Source: Candidatus Latescibacterota bacterium
Lineage (GTDB): Bacteria > Latescibacterota > UBA2968
Length of the DNA stretch: 56,370 nucleotides
Assembly (NCBI GenBank): GCA_022821275.1
Contig: JAJEDY010000012.1
Location: 1 to 56,370, forward strand
Direction of reading: 5' to 3'
Shown: in pieces, positions 34,945 to 43,832 of the stretch
Layout: each line of letters begins with the position of its first letter
How positions within the stretch are numbered: position 1 is the stretch's first letter
Notes under the pieces: generated by a model
Database searches by the model: none
The model's input: the letters and a program-made list of their open reading frames with translations, nothing else
Told to the model about the DNA's origin: nothing
Made by a program: the position numbers and the translations under genes

Positions 34945-36228
34945 TTATCCAAAAAGACTGAGTTGAGGATTCTTTCTTTTATACAATTCCTGAAGCATAT
35001 TATCCGTTCTTGTGAGAGCTGGACTCATAGCAGTTGCTTTTGTTAAAGTATGAGCAAATAATCTACCCGGTGAAGTGCGCTTCGTTTCTCCAAAACCATA
35101 ATTAACCAGTAAATGCACTGCAAAAATCTCTGCTAATAACGGGGGAATCGCATTCCCTATCTGCTTGATCCTCTCTGACGTATTTCCTTGAAATCTGAAC
35201 CAATCGGGAAATGTTTGTATTCGAGCGCATTCACGCAAAGTTAATGGGCGATTGTCTTCTGGATGTATAAATTCTCTTATAGCAGCACCTGTAATAGTTA
35301 AACTCGGTTCGTCAAAAATCAACCGCTTAATACCCGATGGCGCACCTCCTCGTCTTTCCGTGGGCGTTCCATCCAGAACACGTCGATTGGCTCTTCTTCT
35401 AAATGATTCATGATGAAGCGACTCTGGCAGATCCTTCATCGATTGCCCCGGTTTTAAATTTTTAATTCTCTTAAGTTGGACACCCTCAATTTTGGGTGTA
35501 AAGTGATCATATAATTTTTTATTTCCATCACGCAATTGTTCTTCCCACTCATTTTTGGGCTTGTTGCTGTAACAGATAGGACTGCTCTTATCCAGTGTCG
35601 GATTGGGAAGCTCTCCAATCGTATGTCTAAGTGTAACATCGGCATTCTTAAAAATGCGACCATACACAGGCACAATTGGTTCTGGCAAATTAAATTCCAT
35701 ACCCCGGCTATTTCCAATAACGAAAGTTCTCTTTCGTCTTTGTGGTATCCCGTATTCCTGTGCATAAATTTTATCAATTCTTATCGAATATCCCAATTTG
35801 ATAAAGGCTCTTGCTGCTTCATAGACATATATACCACCTTTAGCCGTAAGCAGACCCTCAACATTTTCCATAATAAACCATTTGGGACGTAAGATGGCTA
35901 AGGCGTTGACGTAATGCTTCAATAATCCATTTCTTGGATCGTCCCAAAACCGCATACCCGCTGTGCTAAAGCCCTGACATGGAGGCCCACCAATAAGAAT
36001 ATCTAACTCACCCGTTTTTAACCTCAAATTTTTAAGAAGTTTTTCAAAATTACAAGACATAATATCCCCCATTTCACATTGGGTCTCAGGAAAGTTATGT
36101 CTGTAAGTTTCCACAACATTTTCGTTTATATCTATTGCGTAGAGAATATTATAGCCAGCGCGTTTGAATCCCAAAGAGCAACCGCCTGCGCCTGCAAAGA
36201 GACTAATAGCTAAAGGCTTGGTATCCAT
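34945..36228 (-). CDS. DNA (cytosine-5) methyltransferase
   Basis: A 427-residue C5 methyltransferase that protects host sites from the adjacent nuclease. Ordered motifs: I LFAGAGGCSLGF (about 10-21), IV GGPPCQGFSTAG with the catalytic Cys, VI ENVEGLL, VIII QRRKRTFVIG and X IGNAIPPLLAEI. The stretch between VIII and X (about 180-340) is the target-recognition region. Composition is AT-rich, like the nuclease gene. It is transcribed first, and diverges from cysK across 237 AT-rich bases holding no gene. Confidence 0.95.
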   Translation of the reverse strand: MDTKPLAISLFAGAGGCSLGFKRAGYNILYAIDINENVVETYRHNFPETQCEMGDIMSCNFEKLLKNLRLKTGELDILIGGPPCQGFSTAGMRFWDDPRNGLLKHYVNALAILRPKWFIMENVEGLLTAKGGIYVYEAARAFIKLGYSIRIDKIYAQEYGIPQRRKRTFVIGNSRGMEFNLPEPIVPVYGRIFKNADVTLRHTIGELPNPTLDKSSPICYSNKPKNEWEEQLRDGNKKLYDHFTPKIEGVQLKRIKNLKPGQSMKDLPESLHHESFRRRANRRVLDGTPTERRGGAPSGIKRLIFDEPSLTITGAAIREFIHPEDNRPLTLRECARIQTFPDWFRFQGNTSERIKQIGNAIPPLLAEIFAVHLLVNYGFGETKRTSPGRLFAHTLTKATAMSPALTRTDNMLQELYKRKNPQLSLFG

Positions 36229-36465
36229 TTTCTATTTCTCTGACTTAAAATTGAGAATAATACAGAAGAATATTTCAAATCGAATATACTCATCACCTGC
36301 GAATAATTCAAGACACAACTGATTCAAAAATCTCTCAAACTCAAATAACCCTAAACCACTTTATTTTTTGACATCGAGAATTATATTGTCACACCGGCGT
36401 ACACCTCGTATTTCTCAACCCATTGCGTCGGATACACCGGATTATGTCCTTCAAGGGAGGATACT

Positions 36466-37425
36466 ATGCCAGATACTATTGTGGGTCGCGTTTCCGATAT
36501 CATTGGTGGAACGCCGATGGTTCGGTTAGAAAACTTGTCGCCAGCGAGGGGCGCTACCATTCTGGCCAAAATGGAATATCTCAATCCGGGTGGCAGCGTA
36601 AAAGACCGCATTGCGCTGAGTATGATCCGAGATGCAGAAAAAGCCGGAACACTCAACCCCGGCATGACCATTGTAGAGGCGACCAGTGGAAATACCGGGA
36701 TCGGCCTGGCGATGTTATGTGCCAAACTCAAATATCGGCTGGTATTGACAATGCCTGAAACAATGAGTTTTGAACGACGGGCACTGGTAACCAGATACGG
36801 AGCCGAAGTGGTCATAACACCCGGCTCAGGCGATATGGATGGCGCAAAACAGCGGGCACAGGAGATCGTAAAAAAGAATGCAAATTGTATCGAATTAAAG
36901 CAGTTCGACAATCCGGCCAATCCGGAGGCGCATCGACAGACCACAGGGCCAGAAATAGTAAAAGCAACAGGGGGAAAGATAACGGCTTTTGTGTCGGGAG
37001 TAGGGACAGGGGGGACAATTACGGGAGTGGGCGAGGTCCTCAAAGCAGAAGTGCCAGATGCAAAAGTGATAGCTGTTGAGCCTGCGGGTTCGGCTGTATT
37101 GAGTGGCAAAAGCCGGGGGCCTCACGCGATCGAGGGAATTGGAGCGGGATTTATTCCATCAATTTTGAATTGTAATATACTGGACGAAGTAATCACAATA
37201 GAGGATCGCGAAGCATTTGACATGACGGAAACTCTGGCGCGAGAAGAAGCACTGTTGGTCGGAATATCTTCGGGGGCAAATGTACTGGCAGCCCGGCGTG
37301 TGGCGCAGAGACTTTCGAGCGATGACATAGTCGTCACAGTACTGTGTGATACGGGAACCCGATATTTCAGTATTGAAGAATATTTCAGACGCGACGAAGT
37401 GCAAAATGTAAATGCGCTTCTATAG
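36466..37425 (+). CDS. cysK: Cysteine synthase (O-acetylserine sulfhydrylase)
   Basis: A 319-residue fold-type II PLP enzyme making cysteine from O-acetylserine and sulfide. Lys46 in NPGGSVKDR binds PLP. EATSGNTGIGLA is the substrate loop, and GVGTGGTITGVGEVLK binds the cofactor phosphate. An excellent ribosome site (GGGAGG) precedes the ATG. A YeiH-family transporter gene follows after 12 bases, so sulfur-linked co-expression is likely. Confidence 0.96.
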   Translation: MPDTIVGRVSDIIGGTPMVRLENLSPARGATILAKMEYLNPGGSVKDRIALSMIRDAEKAGTLNPGMTIVEATSGNTGIGLAMLCAKLKYRLVLTMPETMSFERRALVTRYGAEVVITPGSGDMDGAKQRAQEIVKKNANCIELKQFDNPANPEAHRQTTGPEIVKATGGKITAFVSGVGTGGTITGVGEVLKAEVPDAKVIAVEPAGSAVLSGKSRGPHAIEGIGAGFIPSILNCNILDEVITIEDREAFDMTETLAREEALLVGISSGANVLAARRVAQRLSSDDIVVTVLCDTGTRYFSIEEYFRRDEVQNVNALL

Positions 37426-37437
37426 GGAAATGAAAGT

Positions 37438-38577
37438 ATGAATCTGAGCGGGAAAGAGCGATCATTTGAAGCGCAATTTCGCAAAAAACTCTCTATATGG
37501 CCCAAAGAAAGTCCCTGGCCGGGCATTGGGGTGTGCGTGGCCTTATCGTGGGCAGCAATATATCTAAACACATTGCCCTTTCCCCCGTTTACACTATCTT
37601 CGGGCCAGCATCCTTTGAGCGCAGTATTACTGGCATTGTTGTTAGGCATACTATTGTGCAATGTAATGCCGTCAACAACAAAATTAAAGCTCGGCATAGA
37701 TACAGTCGTGCAAAAGTGGCTGCCCGTTGGAATTGTGCTCCTGGGTGCGCGGTTGGATTTTTACGATTTGATTCGCGTCGCTGTACAGGTCCTGATAGGT
37801 GCGGCTGTGTTGATTGCAATAATTGTTGCATTCACCCATCTCATGTCGCGCTGGTTTAACATCGAAAAAAAAATGGGGCTGTTGATTGGTGTGGGCACAG
37901 GGATTTGCGGAAGTTCTGCCATTGTAGCCCTTGCACCTGTGATCAGAGCCAACAACGAAGAAATAACATATTCGGTCGGGGTAATTAATCTGCTGGGCGT
38001 AGTGGCGATGCTGCTATTTCCCGTGGTTGGATCTCTGGCGATGATAGATGCAGAAGTATATGGCATCTGGTGTGGATTGGGCATTCACGCAACACCACAG
38101 GTCATTGCCGCGGGATTCGCGCATGCAGGAGATGGGCAGACAGCGGGGGAAATGGCGACCATTGTAAAACTGGTACGCATTTCACTTTTGGGACCTGTCG
38201 TATTTGTGCTGGGGGCGTGGTTTGCTTATACGCAGCGACAGACGGTTTATATCGATGAACCAGTGCGTTATTCCAAACTGGTACCGGGTTTTGTCGTGTT
38301 GTTCCTGGCCATGGCCCTGCTGCGAACCCTGGGTTTTTTACCGGAAGTAACACTACATTTATCTGAACAATTTGTGTTTGGTGCAGGCGACCGGCATATT
38401 GATCTATCTGGCTTATTGAGTCAGAGCGGCAAGTGGATTATTACGTGCGCGATGGCCGGAGTTGGATTATCTACGGCATTTGCTGCAATGAAAGCAGGCG
38501 GTATAAAACCGGTGATATTGGGTGTCTTATCGGCCATCACTCTGGCATTGCTGGGACTGGGTGTTGCACAGTTATAA
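37438..38577 (+). CDS. YeiH/UPF0324-family membrane transporter
   Basis: A 379-residue polytopic inner-membrane protein with about ten hydrophobic helices. GVGTGICGSSAIVALAPVI and GLGIHATPQVIAAG are the conserved re-entrant motifs of this family. Homologues are annotated as putative sulfate exporters, and TauZ-type members were linked to sulfite or sulfoacetate export; the substrate is not proven. Linkage to cysK supports a sulfur anion. A terminator follows four bases after the stop. Confidence 0.85.
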   Translation: MNLSGKERSFEAQFRKKLSIWPKESPWPGIGVCVALSWAAIYLNTLPFPPFTLSSGQHPLSAVLLALLLGILLCNVMPSTTKLKLGIDTVVQKWLPVGIVLLGARLDFYDLIRVAVQVLIGAAVLIAIIVAFTHLMSRWFNIEKKMGLLIGVGTGICGSSAIVALAPVIRANNEEITYSVGVINLLGVVAMLLFPVVGSLAMIDAEVYGIWCGLGIHATPQVIAAGFAHAGDGQTAGEMATIVKLVRISLLGPVVFVLGAWFAYTQRQTVYIDEPVRYSKLVPGFVVLFLAMALLRTLGFLPEVTLHLSEQFVFGAGDRHIDLSGLLSQSGKWIITCAMAGVGLSTAFAAMKAGGIKPVILGVLSAITLALLGLGVAQL

Positions 38578-38581
38578 AAAC

Positions 38582-38612
38582 AAGCCCCGAATTTATCAAA
38601 CATCCGGGGCTT
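38582..38612 (+). terminator. Bidirectional terminator between convergent genes
   Basis: AAGCCCCG (38582-38589) pairs with CGGGGCTT (38605-38612) over a 15-base loop. T-rich bases lie on both outer sides, so it can serve both the transporter gene and the convergent metal operon. Confidence 0.78.
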
Positions 38613-38626
38613 TGATCCAACAATTA

Positions 38627-38980
38627 TTACTCAGGAACTTGGCAGCAACTGGGCAACTTTGCATACGCATCGGCATCGGCCTTTTTGTCATTCGCCGCAT
38701 AACCCGTCTTAGTAACGGCTTGCTCCAGAGCGGGAACACTGGTCACCTTGTCATCAAACGTCACCTTCGCTGTTTTCGCCTCCAGATTGACTTCCACGCT
38801 CTGAACACCATCGACCTCTTTCAGTGCATTCTCGATGGTATTCGAGCACATAGAACACTGCATCGTTGACAACTTCACTTCAACAGTCTTCGCCTCCGAC
38901 TCTGACGAACAGCCAACCCATCCCGCCATACCTATAGCTGTCGCGCCAATGACCAATAATGCAAAAATACGAGACTTCAT
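38627..38980 (-). CDS. Heavy-metal-associated (HMA) lipoprotein
   Basis: A 117-residue exported protein with a ferredoxin-like HMA domain whose metal site is Cys42/Cys45 (MQCSMCSNTIENAL). Residues 1-24 form a signal with a lipobox-like WVGC, so Cys24 may be acylated. A CC pair near the C-terminus (LPSCCQ) could add a second site. It would act as a periplasmic Cu/Ag carrier for the efflux pump encoded upstream. The ribosome site is AGGAGGTG. It is the last gene of the copper operon. Confidence 0.88.
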   Translation of the reverse strand: MKSRIFALLVIGATAIGMAGWVGCSSESEAKTVEVKLSTMQCSMCSNTIENALKEVDGVQSVEVNLEAKTAKVTFDDKVTSVPALEQAVTKTGYAANDKKADADAYAKLPSCCQVPE

Positions 38981-39020
38981 AACACACCTCCTGAAAAATG
39001 AATGATTCGGGGTTTACATC

Positions 39021-39041
39021 GGGCGGGTTACAAACCCGCCC
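39021..39041. repeat. Perfect GC-rich hairpin element
   Basis: GGGCGGGTT (39021-39029) and AACCCGCCC (39033-39041) form a perfect 9-bp stem with a 3-base loop. On the minus strand it reads from TAGGGGCGGG. A partly similar TAGGGGCG tract recurs at about 43805-43826 between the TolC and CusB genes. It has no T run and resembles short dispersed intergenic repeats rather than a terminator. Confidence 0.5.
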
Positions 39042-39055
39042 CTACATTTTGCCTT

Positions 39056-39112
39056 TCATCTGCGTAAAACGCTCAAATTACTCGCGTTTTTTCTGCGTCA
39101 TCTGCGGATACT
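39056..39112 (-). repeat. CATCTGCG repeat copies at CusA 3' end
   Basis: Copies of the CATCTGCG unit occur at 39057 and 39099, around the CusA stop codon, and 39099-39112 (CATCTGCGGATACT) is identical to 20914-20927 at the leuA end. Here the repeat lies inside the frame and encodes the last dozen residues of the pump (VSADDAEKTRVI). Confidence 0.55.
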
Positions 39113-42100
39113 CCCCTCTCTTTCCACAACGCATAAATCGCCGGAATCACCAGCAGCGTCAAAATCGTCGAAGACACCATCCCCCCCACCATAGGCGCCG
39201 CAATGCGCTTCATCGCCTCGGACCCCGTACCCGTTGACCACATAATCGGCAACAGACCCATCATCGTCGAAAACACCGTCATCAACTTGGGCCGCACCCG
39301 CTCCACAGCACCGGCCATCACCGCCTGATTTAAGTCCGCCAGCCTCAAAACATCGCCTTTTTCGCGCTTGATACTCTCATAAGCCTGATCCAGATAAATC
39401 AGCATCACCACCCCCGTCTCGGCAGCCAATCCCGCCAGCGCGATAAACCCAACACCCACGGCAATGCTCATATCGTAATCCAAAATATACAGCAACCATA
39501 TCCCACCGACCAGTGCAAAAGGCAGAGAAAGCATCACAATCGCGGTCTCAGCCACATTTCTAAAATTCAGATACAACAGCACAAAAATGATCGCCAGCGT
39601 CACGGGCACCACAACCTTCAGCTTTTTCTCTGCCCGCAACATATATTCGTACTGACCGCTCCAGATCGCGGTATAACCAGGCGGCATCTGCACTTGTTCC
39701 AACACCGCCTGTTGCGCCCGCGCGACATAAGTCCCCACATCCACGCCTTCAATATCGACATAAACCCACGCATTTAACCGCGCATTCTCGCTCTTAATAC
39801 CCGGAGGACCCTTCCGAATGCGCAGATCTGCCAATTGCCCAATGGGAATCTGCGCCCCCATTGGCGTGGGCACCAGCACGCGCCGAAGCGCAGGCAAATT
39901 GTCCCGCAACTCCCGCCCATAACGCAAATTCACCGGATAGCGCTCCAAACCCTCCACAGTATGCGTGATATTCATCCCGCCCAATGCCGACATAATAACA
40001 TCCTGCACATCTCCAACCGTCAGCCCATAACGCGCAGCAGCCTGTCTATCGATCTCAAAATCCAGATAATTGCCACCCGCAGCGCGCTCGGCAAACACAC
40101 TCAGCGTACCCGGCAAATCGCGCACCACCGTCTCAATTTTCTCACCCAGCATCTGCAATGTCTCGAGATCATCCCCCACGACCTTAATACCCACAGGCGT
40201 CTTAATACCCGTCGAAAGCATATCGATGCGCGTCTTAATCGGCATAGTCCACGCATTGGTCAACCCCGGAAATTTTACCGCCTGATTCAATTCTCGAATT
40301 AACTTTTGAGGCGTCATGCCTTCTCGCCACTCGGACTCGGGCTTGAGCATAATCGTCGTCTCAATCATCGACAGCGGTGCCGGGTCTGTCGCAGTCTCTG
40401 CCCGACCAATCTTGCCAAATACGTGTTCGACCTCCGGGAAAGTGCGAATAATCTTATCGGTCTGTTGCAACAACGCCCGCGCCTTCGTAATCGACACCCC
40501 CGGCAATGTCGTGGGCATATACAACAGATCGCCCTCGTACAGAGGCGGCATAAATTCCGATCCAATTTTTTCCAGCGGAAACAGCGCGTCCAACTTCACC
40601 AGTGCCTTATAAGTCAAACTCCGTGGTCGGTCTGAAAAACGCGACACCACAATATCCCGGAATGGAAACACCGTCACAAACAACACCAGCCCCCCCAACA
40701 CCACAGTCAGCACCCGATGTCGCAACACCCAATCAATCACGGGCCGATACAAATAAATCAACACGCGACTGACGGGATTCTGCGCCTCAGAACGAATTTT
40801 ACCCCGCACAAAAAAAGTCATCAGCACCGGCACAACCGTAATCGCCAAAAATGCCGCCGCCGCCATAGCATAAGTCTTGGTATAGGCGAGCGGCTTAAAC
40901 AACCGTCCCTCCTGTGCCTCCAGTGTAAAAACCGGCAAAAACGACAGCGTAATAATCAACAGCGAAAAAAACAGCGCAGGTCCCACCTCTTTCGAAGCGG
41001 CAATAATCATCTCGCTATGCGACACCGCCCCGCCATCGCGTTCGATATTGGGTACATTTTCAACCGTCACGAGGGCCGTACCGGGACGTCCATAGCGTTC
41101 AGTTGTCAGTTTTTCAATATGCTTGTGTGCATTTTCGATCATCACAATAGCTGCATCCACCATTGCCCCAATAGCAATCGCAATGCCTCCAAGAGACATA
41201 ATATTCGAATTGACACCCTGGTGATACATCGCGGCAAACGCAATCAAAATCCCCATCGGCAATGTGAAAATAGCCACAAAAGCACTGCGAAAATGGAGCA
41301 AAAAAACCATACACACCACAGCCACGATCGCGATCTCTTCAATCAGCTTCTTCTGCAAATGATCAACCGCGCGCAGAATAAGTGCCGAGCGATCGTAATT
41401 GGCGACCACCACCACGCCCTCGGGAAGACCGGGTTTGAGCGATTCCATCTTCTCTTTCACCCGATCGATAACTTTGAGCGCATTCTCCCCATACCGCATC
41501 ACCACAATACCGCCCACCACCTCCCCCTCGCCATTCCACTCGGCCAATCCCCTTCTAAGCTCTGGCCCCACCTGCACAGTCGCAATATCTTTTACGCGAA
41601 TTGGTGTACCGTGTTCATCCACACCCAGGGCAATCTGCTCAATATCCGCCACAGATTGGATATACCCCAACCCACGCACCATAAACTCCGTCTCTGCCAG
41701 CTCGACCAATCGCCCTCCCACATTGCTATTGCTTCGCTGAATCGCCGTCCGAATTTTCTGCAAAGGAATATTGTATGCCAGCAAGCGATTGGGATCCACA
41801 ACCACCTGATACTGCTTCACAAATCCACCCACAGACGCCACTTCCGACACACCCTGCACACTGCTCAACTCATAACGCAAATACCAATCCTGAATCGAGC
41901 GCAATTCTGAAAGATCGTATCTTCCAGTCGTATCCAGCACCGTATATTGATAAACCCACCCCACACCTGTCGCATCTGGCCCCAGCTTTGGCGTCACCCC
42001 CTGCGGCAATCTATCAGACGCGGAATCGAGATACTCCAACACCCGACTGCGCGCCCAGTACATATCCGTACCATCTTCAAAAATCACATACACATAAGAA

Positions 42101-42369
42101 ATGCCAAAAAACGAATATCCCCGCACCGTCTTTGCATAGGGAACGGACAGCATCGCCGTCGTCAGCGGATACGTCACCTGATCCTCCACCACCTGCGGCG
42201 CCTGCCCCGGATATTCGCTAAACACGATCACCTGCACATCTGACAAATCGGGAATCGCATCCAGTGGCGTATTCAGCATCGCGTACACCCCCCATCCAAT
42301 CACCATCAAAGTGGCGATCACCACCAGAAATCGATTCTCGACACTCGCTTCAATAATTCGATTTAGCAT
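39073..42369 (-). CDS. CusA/CzcA-family metal efflux RND pump
   Basis: A 1098-residue heavy-metal RND transporter. Hallmarks are SDVQVIVFSEYPGQAP and the transmembrane half GGIAIAIGAMVDAAIVMIEN (about 385-405). The Met positions of Cu(I)/Ag(I) pumps are retained: DLLYMPTTLPG and RIDMLSTGIKTP. It draws periplasmic copper or silver and expels it through the CusB-TolC channel using proton flow. A strong ribosome site (AGGAGG) precedes the ATG. The last residues are repeat-derived. Zn/Co specificity cannot be excluded, but the Met pattern and HMA partners favour copper. Confidence 0.93.
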   Translation of the reverse strand: MLNRIIEASVENRFLVVIATLMVIGWGVYAMLNTPLDAIPDLSDVQVIVFSEYPGQAPQVVEDQVTYPLTTAMLSVPYAKTVRGYSFFGISYVYVIFEDGTDMYWARSRVLEYLDSASDRLPQGVTPKLGPDATGVGWVYQYTVLDTTGRYDLSELRSIQDWYLRYELSSVQGVSEVASVGGFVKQYQVVVDPNRLLAYNIPLQKIRTAIQRSNSNVGGRLVELAETEFMVRGLGYIQSVADIEQIALGVDEHGTPIRVKDIATVQVGPELRRGLAEWNGEGEVVGGIVVMRYGENALKVIDRVKEKMESLKPGLPEGVVVVANYDRSALILRAVDHLQKKLIEEIAIVAVVCMVFLLHFRSAFVAIFTLPMGILIAFAAMYHQGVNSNIMSLGGIAIAIGAMVDAAIVMIENAHKHIEKLTTERYGRPGTALVTVENVPNIERDGGAVSHSEMIIAASKEVGPALFFSLLIITLSFLPVFTLEAQEGRLFKPLAYTKTYAMAAAAFLAITVVPVLMTFFVRGKIRSEAQNPVSRVLIYLYRPVIDWVLRHRVLTVVLGGLVLFVTVFPFRDIVVSRFSDRPRSLTYKALVKLDALFPLEKIGSEFMPPLYEGDLLYMPTTLPGVSITKARALLQQTDKIIRTFPEVEHVFGKIGRAETATDPAPLSMIETTIMLKPESEWREGMTPQKLIRELNQAVKFPGLTNAWTMPIKTRIDMLSTGIKTPVGIKVVGDDLETLQMLGEKIETVVRDLPGTLSVFAERAAGGNYLDFEIDRQAAARYGLTVGDVQDVIMSALGGMNITHTVEGLERYPVNLRYGRELRDNLPALRRVLVPTPMGAQIPIGQLADLRIRKGPPGIKSENARLNAWVYVDIEGVDVGTYVARAQQAVLEQVQMPPGYTAIWSGQYEYMLRAEKKLKVVVPVTLAIIFVLLYLNFRNVAETAIVMLSLPFALVGGIWLLYILDYDMSIAVGVGFIALAGLAAETGVVMLIYLDQAYESIKREKGDVLRLADLNQAVMAGAVERVRPKLMTVFSTMMGLLPIMWSTGTGSEAMKRIAAPMVGGMVSSTILTLLVIPAIYALWKERGVSADDAEKTRVI

Positions 42370-42398
42370 CGCGTTCCAATCCTCCTAAAATACGCGCC

Positions 42399-43787
42399 TC
42401 AATGTCCACCATGCCCACTATGTCCACCATGTTTCACAGGATCTCCACGCATCCCCGCAATTGCAGCCTTCAAATTGCTCTCCGAATCAATCAAAAATTG
42501 CGCTGAAGTCACAATCCGATCTCCCGGATTTAGTCCGTTCATGACCTCATAGCCATCCTCGGTCTCGACCCCGGTATGAATCTCGCGCGGTTCAAACCTG
42601 CCGTCTCCATGCGCCATCACAACAAGTCTGCGCGTCCCCGAATGAATCACCGCCTGCACGGGAATCACAATCCCCTCACGCCCCACCTCGGGGCGAATCA
42701 CCACATCGGCATACATATCCGGTTTAAGCGCGCCATCTGCATTGTCAAAAACCATCCGCACCTGCACCGTGCGCGTCTTTTCATTCATAAAGGGAAAAAT
42801 ATAATCCACTTTTCCCTCAAATTGCTCACCCGGCAAATAAGACAACGACACCTCTGCGCGCTGCCCTTTGGAAACCCACGGCATCTCGTATTCGTACACA
42901 TCTGCATAAATCCACACCACCGACAGATCCGCAATGCGATACAGATGTTGCCCCGATCCGATATACGCGCCCTCCAGCACATCTTTATGCGTCACAATGC
43001 CCGACCGAGGCGCCAGAATGGGCATTGCCCGCCCAACCTGTCGCGTTTTTTCCAACTTCGCAATCTGCCCCGTCGAAATATCCCAATACAACAACCTTTG
43101 CCGCGCAGCAACGAGCAAGTCTTCGGCATTTTGCGCCGCATCTCTCATTGCACCATCGCGCATTCTCTCCGCATAATCCAGAGCCGTCAAATACTCCTCC
43201 TGCGCCGCGACCAGTTCCGGACTATAAAGCGCGAGCAAAGGCTGTCCCTTTTTCACCCACTGACCGGTATAATCCACATATAACTCTTCAACCCACCCGG
43301 CGATCTTGCTATTCACATCCATAATCCGCGTCTCGTCATAATCCACCCTGCCCACCGCGCGCACCGTACGCTTCAAAGGCTGCTTTTCCACCACCATTGT
43401 CTTCACACCAATATTCTGAATCGTCACGGGATCGATCTGCACGCTTCCATCCTGAACTGACGACGCATCAGCCTCCTTCTGAACCAGATCCATACCACAA
43501 ATGGGACAACTGCCCTGCTTATCCGACACCACTGTCGGATGCATCGGACAGATATATGTTTCGTGATCCGCATGCATCTCATGCCCGTGCCCGCCATCCA
43601 CCTCCTTCACCACCAGATCCATACCGCAGATTGGACAAGACCCCGGCTTATCAGACACCACCGTCGGGTGCATCGGACAAATATATGTTTTCAACGCCTG
43701 CACCTGCTCTGTATCCGTATCTCCCGCAATCCAGACACCACCAGCAAATCCCACGATCAATGCTAAAGTTAGAAGGACGTATTTCAT
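42399..43787 (-). CDS. CusB-type adaptor with two metal-binding domains
   Basis: A 462-residue periplasmic adaptor with a membrane anchor or signal (residues 1-25). Two near-identical heavy-metal-binding domains follow (YICPMHPTVVSDK ... SCPICGMDLV), separated by a His-rich linker (GGHGHEMHADH). After them come the barrel-sandwich and hairpin domains of membrane-fusion proteins, ending KHGGHSGHGGH. Most family members have one such N-terminal domain; the copy here is an internal duplication visible in the DNA. The start is the ATG at 43785-43787 with GGAG upstream. It links CusA to TolC. Confidence 0.93.
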   Translation of the reverse strand: MKYVLLTLALIVGFAGGVWIAGDTDTEQVQALKTYICPMHPTVVSDKPGSCPICGMDLVVKEVDGGHGHEMHADHETYICPMHPTVVSDKQGSCPICGMDLVQKEADASSVQDGSVQIDPVTIQNIGVKTMVVEKQPLKRTVRAVGRVDYDETRIMDVNSKIAGWVEELYVDYTGQWVKKGQPLLALYSPELVAAQEEYLTALDYAERMRDGAMRDAAQNAEDLLVAARQRLLYWDISTGQIAKLEKTRQVGRAMPILAPRSGIVTHKDVLEGAYIGSGQHLYRIADLSVVWIYADVYEYEMPWVSKGQRAEVSLSYLPGEQFEGKVDYIFPFMNEKTRTVQVRMVFDNADGALKPDMYADVVIRPEVGREGIVIPVQAVIHSGTRRLVVMAHGDGRFEPREIHTGVETEDGYEVMNGLNPGDRIVTSAQFLIDSESNLKAAIAGMRGDPVKHGGHSGHGGH

Positions 43788-43832
43788 CTCCAAAACTCCT
43801 TTCAGGCATGGGTTCACGCCCCTACCTCGCAC

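Noticed and set aside
36229-36465. TTGACA at 36368 as the cysK promoter
   Set aside because: No reasonable -10 hexamer lies at 16-18 bases; the nearby TATATT is only 8 bases away, so I did not annotate it.
40717-41910. 397-codon plus-strand frame, very His/Asn/Arg-rich
   Set aside because: It mirrors the codons of the CusA gene on the opposite strand; its composition is an artefact of that.
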